Part shown: positions 1 through 5,602 of the stretch, piece by piece
How positions within the stretch are numbered: position 1 is the first letter of the stretch
Layout of the letters: the number at the start of each line of letters is the position of its first letter
Assembly (NCBI GenBank): GCA_003517285.1
Contig: DPAW01000329.1
Coordinates: forward strand, 1-5,602
DNA from: Verrucomicrobiales bacterium
Lineage (GTDB): Bacteria; Verrucomicrobiota; Verrucomicrobiia; Limisphaerales; UBA1100
Direction: 5' to 3'
DNA: 5,602 bases
Made by a program: the position numbers and the translations under genes
Notes under the pieces: model-generated
The model's database searches: none
What the model was told of the DNA's origin: nothing
The model's input: the letters and a program-made list of their open reading frames with translations, nothing else

Positions 1-1
1 G

Positions 2-829
2 CCGCGCTATCGGTACATCCGCAATTACGAACCGTTGAAGACGTATTACCAATACATGAACACGCCGGAGAAGGGCGCCACCATGAGGGAGATCCGGCGC
101 GTTCAGGCCGCCGGTAAAATGCCCGCTGCTGCGGCGTTGTTTATGGCGCCGGCCAAACCGGCGGAGGAATTGTATGACCTGCAGGCGGATCCGCATGAGA
201 TTCGAAACCTCGCCGGTCAATCGGAACACGCTGCGCGGTTGAAGCGAATGCGTGAGGTTCATCTGCAATGGGTGCGAGACACCGGCGATCTGGGACTCCT
301 GCCGGAAGCCGAGATTGAGATTCGTGAAAAAACTGTTGGGGCGCGCTACCAAATTTTGCAGGGCAAAAATAAATTGAACGCCGAGCTTGGCCGCGTGGCG
401 GCGCTGGCGTCATCCGGCGTCTATGCTATGCCTAAGCTGCTGCAGGCCATGCGCCATCCTGATGCGGCCGTGCGCTACTGGGGTGCCACCGGCGTGGGCA
501 ACATCGGCAAGCCGGTCGCTCACGCTAAGCCGAAGATGATTGAGGCGCTCAAAGATTCCTCGCCGAGCGTGCGCATTGCCGCGGCGCGAGCCTTGGGCAA
601 ACTGGGCTTTCCCGGACAGGCGTTGCCGACCTTGGAGGCGGAGCTGAAGAGCGAACATCAGTGGGGCCGGTTGGCGGCGGCGATTGTGCTGGATGAAATG
701 GACGAGCAGGCGCGCCCGGCCATTCCCGCCCTGAAACAGGCTCTCGTGAAACAGCCGAACAAATACATCGTCCGCGTGGCCAATCGCGCGCTTAACGAGC
801 TGCAGGGCACCCAAAACACCGTTCCGTAA
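2..829 (+). CDS. Sulfatase, C-terminal part with HEAT-repeat tail (5' end outside window)
   Basis: The reading frame is open from the left edge and ends at TAA 827-829, giving 275 visible residues; the true start is upstream. The segment opens with RYRYIRNYEP and, at about visible residues 56-72, has ELYDLQADPHEIRNLAG, the hallmark C-terminal strand and turn of the alkaline-phosphatase-superfamily sulfatases. These enzymes hydrolyse sulfate esters with a formylglycine made from Cys or Ser; that residue and the metal ligands lie outside the window and cannot be checked. From about residue 130 to 267 there are roughly four helical HEAT/PBS-lyase-like repeats, recognisable by units such as HPDAAVRYWGATGVGNIG and SPSVRIAAARALGKLG. 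Sulfatases with such a tail are familiar in Planctomycetota and Verrucomicrobiota, where they are usually exported and act on sulfated polysaccharides. The tail probably serves protein contact or stability (inference). Substrate cannot be told. An internal TTG at 35 is not the start because homology continues upstream of it. Confidence 0.9.
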   Translation, partial: PRYRYIRNYEPLKTYYQYMNTPEKGATMREIRRVQAAGKMPAAAALFMAPAKPAEELYDLQADPHEIRNLAGQSEHAARLKRMREVHLQWVRDTGDLGLLPEAEIEIREKTVGARYQILQGKNKLNAELGRVAALASSGVYAMPKLLQAMRHPDAAVRYWGATGVGNIGKPVAHAKPKMIEALKDSSPSVRIAAARALGKLGFPGQALPTLEAELKSEHQWGRLAAAIVLDEMDEQARPAIPALKQALVKQPNKYIVRVANRALNELQGTQNTVP

Positions 830-919
830 ATCGGCGGACATGGTCGGCCTCAAGTTTTTGCTGAAAACCTTTGCGTGCCGAGCCGCTTGGCGGTTGAATC
901 GGGTCCTCACAAACAATTT

Positions 920-1990
920 ATGAGATCCGCATTTCTTTTCTCACTGCTGTTCACTGCCGGTTTGGTAGTGGCGAAACCGCCGCCGGGCTTTGGGACGCCG
1001 GACACGGAAATCACCCTCGGCACCAAACACGGTCAGATGCGCTTCGATCAGGAAGCTCTCGCAGTCGCGCCCGGTGCCAAGGTGAAAATCACGCTTAAGA
1101 ACACCTGTGAGATGCTACATAACTGGGTGCTTGTGAAGGGCGGTACGGGCGAACGCGACCGGGTATCCGGCAAGGCCTTGCAGCTAGGGGCACAAAGCAT
1201 GGTAAAACATTTTGTGCCGGACGATCCGGCCATCGTGGCCAGTAGCCAGATCGCCATGCCTGGCAATACGGTTGAGGTGTATTTCGTGGCGCCGAAAGAG
1301 GAGGGCGATTACCCCTATGTCTGCACGCTGCCCGGGCACGCCTTTACTATGGTCGGCACGCTGGCCGTTTCGAAGAATCCCAAAGGCGCGTTGGATCGCC
1401 TGAACAAGGCGCGCCCACAGGTCCGGGCGCAATGGCCGTTGCTAGTGACCAACAAGCCGTTGTTGCAGCGGGCCTTTGTCCAAAACTCACCGGCACGTTC
1501 AATCTGCGTGGGATTGCCGGGCGGAGTGAATTACCTGTTCGATGCGGAAACCTGTGCCGTGCAGTACGGCTGGACCGGCGCGTTTCTCGATGTGGGCCCG
1601 GACCGCAAGGGCCGTGGCGGACGGCACTGCAAGATTCTTGGCCAACGCTTCGAGGTCGGCGCGCAGGGCGCGTTGCAGGTGGGCGATGGCAAGCCGGTCT
1701 TTGAAGGTTACAGCCGGTTGGGGACACCAGAATTGTTCTACCGTGTGGGCAATGCCCGCGTGAGCCAGTTGATCACGCTGCACGCTGGACTGGCGGGCGG
1801 CATTCTGAAGCGCGGTCTGCAATACACCTTCAAGGTGACCGGGGCCAAAGGCACGGTGACGTTTAAGTTGAACCCCGAACAGGTGCTGGCGGAAGCCAGT
1901 GCCGGAAAATGGAATGTCGATAAAACTGCGCTGACCTTGTCCGCTAAGGAAGCCGGTGAATTTACCGTAACCCTGTTGCCAAAGAACTAG
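920..1990 (+). CDS. Exported azurin/auracyanin-like cupredoxin with extra C-terminal beta-rich domain
   Basis: This is a 356-residue protein. The ATG at 920 is chosen because it begins a clean signal peptide: Arg2, a hydrophobic core at residues 4-17, and a VVA cleavage site at 16-18. An in-frame GTG at 875 would only add 15 polar residues in front. Residues about 28-150 form a type 1 copper domain. The ligands are readable as His67 in HNWVL, then Cys135, His140 and Met144 in CTLPGHAFTM, with the C-x4-H-x3-M spacing of azurin and auracyanin. Such proteins carry single electrons outside the cytoplasm. Residues about 180-356 form a second domain, with a core near 193-241 (RSICVGLPGGVNYLFDAETC, then GRGG and KILG). 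I recognise it as a segment that accompanies secreted dehydrogenase or cytochrome proteins of PVC bacteria, but I know no named function for it. Three further cysteines (196, 212, 237) lie in it. No Shine-Dalgarno sequence is visible. The stop is one base from the next start, so the two genes are very likely co-transcribed, and this protein is a candidate electron acceptor for the propeller protein (inference). Confidence 0.9.
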   Translation: MRSAFLFSLLFTAGLVVAKPPPGFGTPDTEITLGTKHGQMRFDQEALAVAPGAKVKITLKNTCEMLHNWVLVKGGTGERDRVSGKALQLGAQSMVKHFVPDDPAIVASSQIAMPGNTVEVYFVAPKEEGDYPYVCTLPGHAFTMVGTLAVSKNPKGALDRLNKARPQVRAQWPLLVTNKPLLQRAFVQNSPARSICVGLPGGVNYLFDAETCAVQYGWTGAFLDVGPDRKGRGGRHCKILGQRFEVGAQGALQVGDGKPVFEGYSRLGTPELFYRVGNARVSQLITLHAGLAGGILKRGLQYTFKVTGAKGTVTFKLNPEQVLAEASAGKWNVDKTALTLSAKEAGEFTVTLLPKN

Positions 1991-1991
1991 C

Positions 1992-3470
1992 ATGAAACCG
2001 ATTCAAATTCTCTTTGCCACACTGGCCTTCGCAATGGTTGCGACCGCCCAACCCCGCAATCTGCCCGCCGGGTATATTGTGGAGACCGTCAACATTCCCA
2101 AGGAAATCACCTTGGGCGTGGGCGGTATGGCGTTCATGGATAACAACACCCTGTTGATCTGCACCCGCGAAGGGGAGGTGTGGAAATTCAACACACAGGA
2201 CGGCCGGTGGGAATTGTACGCCGACGGCCTGCACGAAAGTCTGGGCCTATGGATTGATCGGAAAAAGGGCGACGTCTACGTGATGCAACGCCCCGAGCTG
2301 ACGCGTTTGGTGGACACCAACAAAGACGGCAAGGCTGACCTGTACCAGACCGTGAACGCCGGTTGGGGGCTCACCGATAATTATCACGAGTACACCTTTG
2401 GGCCCGTGCGCGATTCCAAGGGGAACTTCTACGGCACCTTGAACACCTCCCTCAGCTGGCCGGGTTGGGCTGGCAGCAACAAGTGGGACAAGGCGCGCGT
2501 GCACGATTCCAAGATGGGGCGCGCGGCCAAGTACCGCGGCTGGTCGTTCCAGATCACGCCGCAGGGCAAGTTCGTGCCATACTCCATGGGCATGCGTTCG
2601 CCTGCCGGTATTGGTATCAATGGGCAGGACGACATCTTTTACACGGATAACCAGGGCGACTGGAATGAGACCTCCACTCTGCATCATGTGGTGAAAGACC
2701 GGTTCCATGGTCATCCTTCCTCGTACTACGATCACCCGAAATACATCGGCAAAGACCTGAACAAAATCTCCATCGAAGATTACCGTAAACTGCGCACGCG
2801 GCCGTCGGTGTTCATCCCGCACGGCGAGCTGGCCAATTCCCCCGGTGAACCAGTGTTTGATACCACGCAAGGCAAGTTTGGGCCCTTCGCCGGCCAGATT
2901 ATTCTTGGAGACCAAACCCGCTCTAATCTCATGCGCATTCATTTGGAGAAAGTGGACGGCGAATTTCAAGGTATGGTGGTGAACTTTATTTCGCCTCTGC
3001 AAACCGGCTGCATTCGCGGTGTGTTCGGTCCGGACGGCAGTTTCTGGGTCGGCCAAACCGGCCGCGGCTGGGGTTCGGTGGGAGGCAAGCAGTTTGGCCT
3101 CGAGCGTGTTCGTTGGGATGGCAGCACCACGCCCATGGCCATTCATCATATTAGTCTCACCAAGACCGGTTTTGATTTGCATTTCACGTTGCCTGTGGAT
3201 GCCGAGACCGGCGCCGACCCGGCCAATTATAATCTGTTGGAGTACGAGTACCAGTACCGGCCTCAGTACGGCTCACCTAAGAGTCAGCAAAAGAAACTCG
3301 TGCCCACTTCAGTGAAACTTTCCAAGGACCGGAAGGTGGCGCATCTCACGCTTCCGTTGAATGCGGAGAAAGTTTATCAATTCAACCTTAGTGATAAACT
3401 GCGATCATATGCCGGTGCAGACATCGTTAACCGAGTGGCTTGGTATACTGCGAATCGACTACTCAAGTAA
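1992..3470 (+). CDS. Exported beta-propeller dehydrogenase-like protein of PVC type, lacking a cytochrome c domain
   Basis: This is a 492-residue protein. It has a signal peptide with Lys2, a hydrophobic core at 6-17 and an ATA site at 17-19. Residues about 25-375 look like a propeller of the soluble glucose dehydrogenase/NHL kind found in the 'membrane-bound dehydrogenase' proteins of Planctomycetota and Verrucomicrobiota. Blade-like motifs include GLWIDRKKGDVYV (85-97), YHEYTFGP (131-138), GMRSPAGIGIN (200-210), TDNQGDW (218-224), RFHGHP (237-242) and GPDGSFWVGQTGRGWG (346-361). DTNKDGKAD at 108-116 fits a DxNxDGxxD calcium loop. Residues about 378-490 are a beta-sandwich-like tail with YGSP (426-429) and WYTANRLL, also usual in this group. 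The relatives often continue into a haem c domain; here no CxxCH exists and the protein simply ends. Oxidation of a sugar or alcohol with a quinone cofactor is plausible, but cofactor residues cannot be assigned by eye. The start follows the cupredoxin stop by one base, with no Shine-Dalgarno motif, which suggests translational coupling. Confidence 0.85.
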   Translation: MKPIQILFATLAFAMVATAQPRNLPAGYIVETVNIPKEITLGVGGMAFMDNNTLLICTREGEVWKFNTQDGRWELYADGLHESLGLWIDRKKGDVYVMQRPELTRLVDTNKDGKADLYQTVNAGWGLTDNYHEYTFGPVRDSKGNFYGTLNTSLSWPGWAGSNKWDKARVHDSKMGRAAKYRGWSFQITPQGKFVPYSMGMRSPAGIGINGQDDIFYTDNQGDWNETSTLHHVVKDRFHGHPSSYYDHPKYIGKDLNKISIEDYRKLRTRPSVFIPHGELANSPGEPVFDTTQGKFGPFAGQIILGDQTRSNLMRIHLEKVDGEFQGMVVNFISPLQTGCIRGVFGPDGSFWVGQTGRGWGSVGGKQFGLERVRWDGSTTPMAIHHISLTKTGFDLHFTLPVDAETGADPANYNLLEYEYQYRPQYGSPKSQQKKLVPTSVKLSKDRKVAHLTLPLNAEKVYQFNLSDKLRSYAGADIVNRVAWYTANRLLK

Positions 3471-3504
3471 TTGACGATCAGCTGCAACGCGTTCGAAAAA
3501 TGTA

Positions 3505-3531
3505 AAATAAGTCCTTTGATAAGGCCTATTT
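3505..3531 (+). terminator. Weak terminator-like imperfect hairpin after the propeller gene
   Basis: AAATA (3505-3509) can pair with TATTT (3527-3531), and CCTT (3513-3516) with AAGG (3521-3524) around a TGAT loop. One G-C pair (3511 with 3526) sits between them, next to a bulge and a mismatch. The lower arm is short on G+C and there is no run of T after it, so it is a poor intrinsic terminator. It is listed because it lies 35 bases after the stop, where the operon could end. Confidence 0.25.
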
Positions 3532-3584
3532 AAGCAGCGAATAGCATTGACATTCACGATGAATTAAATTAATGCCACCGTCTC

Positions 3585-3623
3585 AAGGAGGGTGTGCAGT
3601 TGCCGTTAAACTTAGAAACGGCG
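3585..3623 (+). promoter_or_regulatory. Orphan Shine-Dalgarno-like motif followed by a hairpin
   Basis: AAGGAGG at 3585-3591 is a perfect anti-16S complement, yet it is 80 bases before the transporter ATG, too far to serve it directly. Eight bases after it is a TTG (3600) opening a 17-codon frame that stops at TAA 3651-3653. Inside that frame GCCGTT (3602-3607) and AACGGC (3617-3622) form a perfect 6-bp stem with a 9-base loop, extendable by one T-G wobble. The arrangement resembles a translated leader or an mRNA control element, but it could be chance; no known regulatory family was recognised. Confidence 0.3.
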
Positions 3624-3656
3624 TTGTTCCCAATGCAAAGACCAATACGGTAAATC

Positions 3657-3662
3657 TATATT
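3657..3662 (+). promoter_or_regulatory. Possible -10 box close to the MFS start codon
   Basis: TATATT matches the bacterial -10 consensus at five of six positions and ends nine bases before the ATG at 3672. Transcription would then begin at about 3669, giving a nearly leaderless mRNA, which would fit the lack of a Shine-Dalgarno sequence there. The hexamer 17 bases further upstream (3634-3639, TGCAAA) is a poor -35, so support is weak. Confidence 0.25.
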
Positions 3663-3671
3663 CACTGGCCA

Positions 3672-5602
3672 ATGAGCACTAGTACCAACAATAAAGAAGG
3701 CGATCCAATCCTGTTCTGGGGTTGTTTTATCGCGCTAATTACCACCGCGTTTGCGTTTATCACGCGGGCGTTTCTTGTTAATGACCCAAATTTTTGGCCG
3801 AAGGACTTCGGGTTTGATTCAGTGCAGGCCGGTGAACTTTTCGGGGCAGGTATTTGGCCGTTTGCAATAAGCATCATTATCTTCAGTCTGATCATCGATC
3901 GGATAGGATATAAAGTGGCCATGATCTTCAGTTTTGTTTGTTATGTAATTTACTCCATTTTTGCACTTAAAGCTTATGGAATGGTGCAGGGGTTAAGCGG
4001 AGATGAATTGATTGCGGCTCAAAAGAGTGCATTTGGGACGCTAAAAACAGGTTCAATTATTCTCGGGTTAGGAAATGGTACTGTTGAAGCCTTTATCAAT
4101 CCGGTTGTTGCCACGATGTATAAAAAGGAAAAAACCAAGTGGCTCAATATTTTGCACGCAGGTTGGCCCGGTGGCCTGGTGATTGGTGGCTTATTAACGA
4201 TTGCCTTAGGTACGCAGGCTGCTGAGGATTGGCGTATATTGGTGTACCTAATCGCGGGGCCAGCAATCGTCTTCTTAGTCATGCTAATGGGACGTGAATT
4301 CCCTCAAAATGAGCGGGTGGCTTCAGGTGTAAGTTATCGGGAAATGTTGGCAGAGTTCGGAGTAATAGGTGCTGCCATCGCTAGTTTCTTAATTTTCAGG
4401 GAAGTAGGCAATGCCCTGGCATGGAGCGACGGATTAGTTTATGGGCTTATCGCCGCATCAATTGTTGCTTATGGGGCTTACTGTAAGTCCTTGGGGCGCC
4501 CATTGCTTATTTTCCTTTGCATCATCATGATGCCTCTCGCAATCACAGAGTTGGGAACTGATGGCGCGATTACGGGCATAATGGAGGAGCCAATGAAAGC
4601 AGCAAACTGGAGTCCGCTTTGGGTATTGATTTACACATCAGCGATAATGATGGTGTTACGGTTCTTTTTCGCTGGGCCAATTGTAGAAAAGTTAACACCC
4701 ATTGGGCTTCTGATCGCATCAGCAGCACTGGCAATTGTCGGGTTGTTCATGCTGTCATCCGCTGCGGGAGTTGCGGCCATCTTTATCTTCGCCACACTAT
4801 ACGGGTTGGGTAAGACATTCTTCTGGCCCACGATGCTCGGGATTGTATCTGAGCAGTGTCCAAAAGGCGGGGCTTTAACGCTTAACGCCATTGCGGGTAT
4901 TGGCATGTTAAGTGTTGGAATCGTCGGTCAGCCGCTCATCGGAAAGATGACAGAGGATGCCACCATTTCTGCGCTAAAGGAGGAAAAACCAGAGGTGGTT
5001 GATAAGATCACGAAAACGTCGACTTATTTTTTAGGTGAGTACACTGCGGTGGACATGGATAAAGTGAATGCACTGAATAGTCCTGCAGAAGAATCCGAAT
5101 CCAATGGTGAGGCGGAGTCGAACACCGAAGAAAACGGCAATAACACCGAAGGTGAGAATACCAATGAGAATGGAAACACTGAGGAAGGTGAAAACACAGA
5201 GACGTCCCTGTTCGAGCAGCTGGGTGATCTCCAGCAACTCGCCGCCCTCACGGCGTTACCGGTTTCAGGTGCGCTGATCCTCGATGAAGAAGCCACCCCT
5301 GAGCCTTCAGACGGTGAGGCTAGTGAAGAGCCTAATAATACAACCGAACCTTCCGAGGATGGTGCGACCGACAATACAGAAGAAGCCAACAAGGAGGTCG
5401 AAAAACCCGTTGAGGATACTGCAGAAGTGAAGGAAATTAAGGAGATCATCAAAAAAGGTAAGCAGTCTGCTTTGGCGAGCATCACGATCTTCCCTATATT
5501 TATGCTCATTTGCTACATCGCTCTGCACGTTCACTTCAAAAATCAAGGCGGATATAAGGTAGTCGATCTAGATGAAGTCGATACCGGAGACAGCGATACC
5601 GG
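3672..5602 (+). CDS. MFS transporter with long acidic insert before its last visible helix (3' end outside window)
   Basis: The frame opens after TAA 3651-3653, its first ATG is at 3672, and it stays open for 643 codons to the right edge without a stop. I count about 14 hydrophobic stretches, for example at residues 13-35, 52-75, 81-100, 122-146, 158-181, 188-206, 277-300, 314-333, 344-361, 365-392, 401-424 and 600-620. DRIGYK at 76-81 fits the major facilitator loop 2-3 motif. GLGNGTVEAFINP (132-144) and LNILHAGWPGG (158-168) resemble the sugar-porter-like MFS group common in PVC bacteria, related in style to FucP-type proton symporters. The protein is an inner-membrane carrier; the substrate is unknown, a sugar being a guess. 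Between the hydrophobic stretch at 401-424 and the helix at 600-620 lie about 175 soluble residues, mostly acidic and low in complexity, longer than I would expect. After the last helix, GGYKVVDLDEVDTGDSDT looks like the family's usual short cytoplasmic end, so little is probably missing. Sampled G+C (26 to 33 of 60 bases) is lower than in the three genes to the left. Confidence 0.88.
   Translation, partial: MSTSTNNKEGDPILFWGCFIALITTAFAFITRAFLVNDPNFWPKDFGFDSVQAGELFGAGIWPFAISIIIFSLIIDRIGYKVAMIFSFVCYVIYSIFALKAYGMVQGLSGDELIAAQKSAFGTLKTGSIILGLGNGTVEAFINPVVATMYKKEKTKWLNILHAGWPGGLVIGGLLTIALGTQAAEDWRILVYLIAGPAIVFLVMLMGREFPQNERVASGVSYREMLAEFGVIGAAIASFLIFREVGNALAWSDGLVYGLIAASIVAYGAYCKSLGRPLLIFLCIIMMPLAITELGTDGAITGIMEEPMKAANWSPLWVLIYTSAIMMVLRFFFAGPIVEKLTPIGLLIASAALAIVGLFMLSSAAGVAAIFIFATLYGLGKTFFWPTMLGIVSEQCPKGGALTLNAIAGIGMLSVGIVGQPLIGKMTEDATISALKEEKPEVVDKITKTSTYFLGEYTAVDMDKVNALNSPAEESESNGEAESNTEENGNNTEGENTNENGNTEEGENTETSLFEQLGDLQQLAALTALPVSGALILDEEATPEPSDGEASEEPNNTTEPSEDGATDNTEEANKEVEKPVEDTAEVKEIKEIIKKGKQSALASITIFPIFMLICYIALHVHFKNQGGYKVVDLDEVDTGDSDT
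5121..5201 (+). repeat. Degenerate Asn-Thr-Glu repeat tract inside the MFS gene
   Basis: The tripeptide Asn-Thr-Glu recurs at residues 484, 491, 502 and 508. At DNA level AACACCGAA is exact at 5121-5129 and 5142-5150, with variants AACACTGAG at 5175 and AACACAGAG at 5193; another NTE codon trio occurs at 5373. Spacing is irregular (7, 11 and 6 residues) and synonymous codons differ, so this is an old, drifted repeat or a composition-driven tract rather than a fresh tandem array. Within residues 472-511 I count 14 Glu, 10 Asn and no Lys or Arg. Confidence 0.6.

Larger units (their letters stand above)
3471..3671. other. Intergenic region between the propeller gene and the MFS gene
   Basis: This 201-base gap is clearly richer in A+T than the genes to its left: 24 of 60 bases are G or C in 3481-3540, against 37 to 40 of 60 in lines sampled from the first three genes. 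It contains an imperfect hairpin, a TTGACA at 3547-3552 without a good -10 partner, a perfect AAGGAGG, a six-base-pair hairpin and a TATATT just before the next start. Two very short reading frames also fit in it (3572-3682 and 3600-3653). There is no recognisable RNA gene or known riboswitch class. The features suggest a transcription boundary and an untranslated or leader region for the transporter gene. Confidence 0.6.

Noticed and set aside
881..895. Short GC-rich hairpin (CCGC TTG GCGG) between the sulfatase and cupredoxin genes
   Set aside because: It has only four strong pairs, a three-base loop and no T-run after it, so it is not supported as a terminator.
410..916. Open frame on the - strand (168 codons)
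   Set aside because: It is antisense to the HEAT-repeat part of the sulfatase and has no recognisable domain.
875..919. Upstream GTG as the cupredoxin start
   Set aside because: It would put 15 polar residues before a complete signal peptide that begins at ATG 920, and it has no ribosome-binding site of its own.
2247..3182. Long open frame on the - strand (311 codons)
   Set aside because: It lies entirely antisense to the propeller gene, whose motifs and signal peptide are clear; the translation shows no known family and is explained by codon composition of the + strand gene.
3547..3575. TTGACA as a -35 box with a -10 downstream
   Set aside because: The hexamer is perfect, but at 16-18 bases the matches to TATAAT are poor (TAATGC at 17); ATTAAT matches four of six only at a 15-base spacing. 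Not called as a promoter.
3485..3626. CAACGC (3485-3490) complementary to GCGTTG (3621-3626) as a long-range pairing
   Set aside because: A six-base match over 130 bases is expected by chance.
5024..5509. Serine-rich open frame on the - strand (161 codons)
   Set aside because: It is the antisense image of the acidic Glu/Asn/Thr-rich tract of the transporter, whose frame continues on both sides into membrane helices.

Overview
The window most resembles a chromosomal stretch from a PVC-superphylum bacterium (Planctomycetota or Verrucomicrobiota). The assignment rests on gene content: a sulfatase with a C-terminal HEAT-repeat tail, a secreted azurin-like cupredoxin carrying an extra beta-rich domain, a secreted dehydrogenase-type beta-propeller, and an MFS transporter of a type I associate with these phyla. 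All four genes lie on the + strand. No tRNA, rRNA, insertion sequence, CRISPR array or phage gene was seen.

Layout. Bases 2-829 are the 3' end of a sulfatase gene whose catalytic part lies left of the window. A 90-base gap follows. Bases 920-1990 encode an exported type 1 copper protein, and after a single base comes the exported propeller protein at 1992-3470. A 201-base AT-richer gap (3471-3671) holds a weak terminator-like hairpin, an unassigned strong Shine-Dalgarno-like motif with a hairpin behind it, and a possible -10 box close to the next start. From 3672 to the right edge runs an MFS transporter gene, incomplete at its 3' end, with an unusually long acidic low-complexity segment before its last visible membrane helix.

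How the genes may work together (inference). The sulfatase would desulfate polysaccharides or other sulfate esters outside the cytoplasm. The copper protein and the propeller look like an exported redox pair: the propeller has no CxxCH haem site, so the adjacent cupredoxin is the obvious candidate electron carrier. The transporter could import a released sugar, but its substrate cannot be read from the sequence, and the gap and the drop in G+C suggest it is a separate transcription unit. None of the three visible gene starts has a convincing Shine-Dalgarno sequence.

Nothing here is clearly a new system. The items most worth a second look are the cupredoxin/propeller pair with its unnamed C-terminal domain, the acidic insert in the transporter, and the intergenic leader region.
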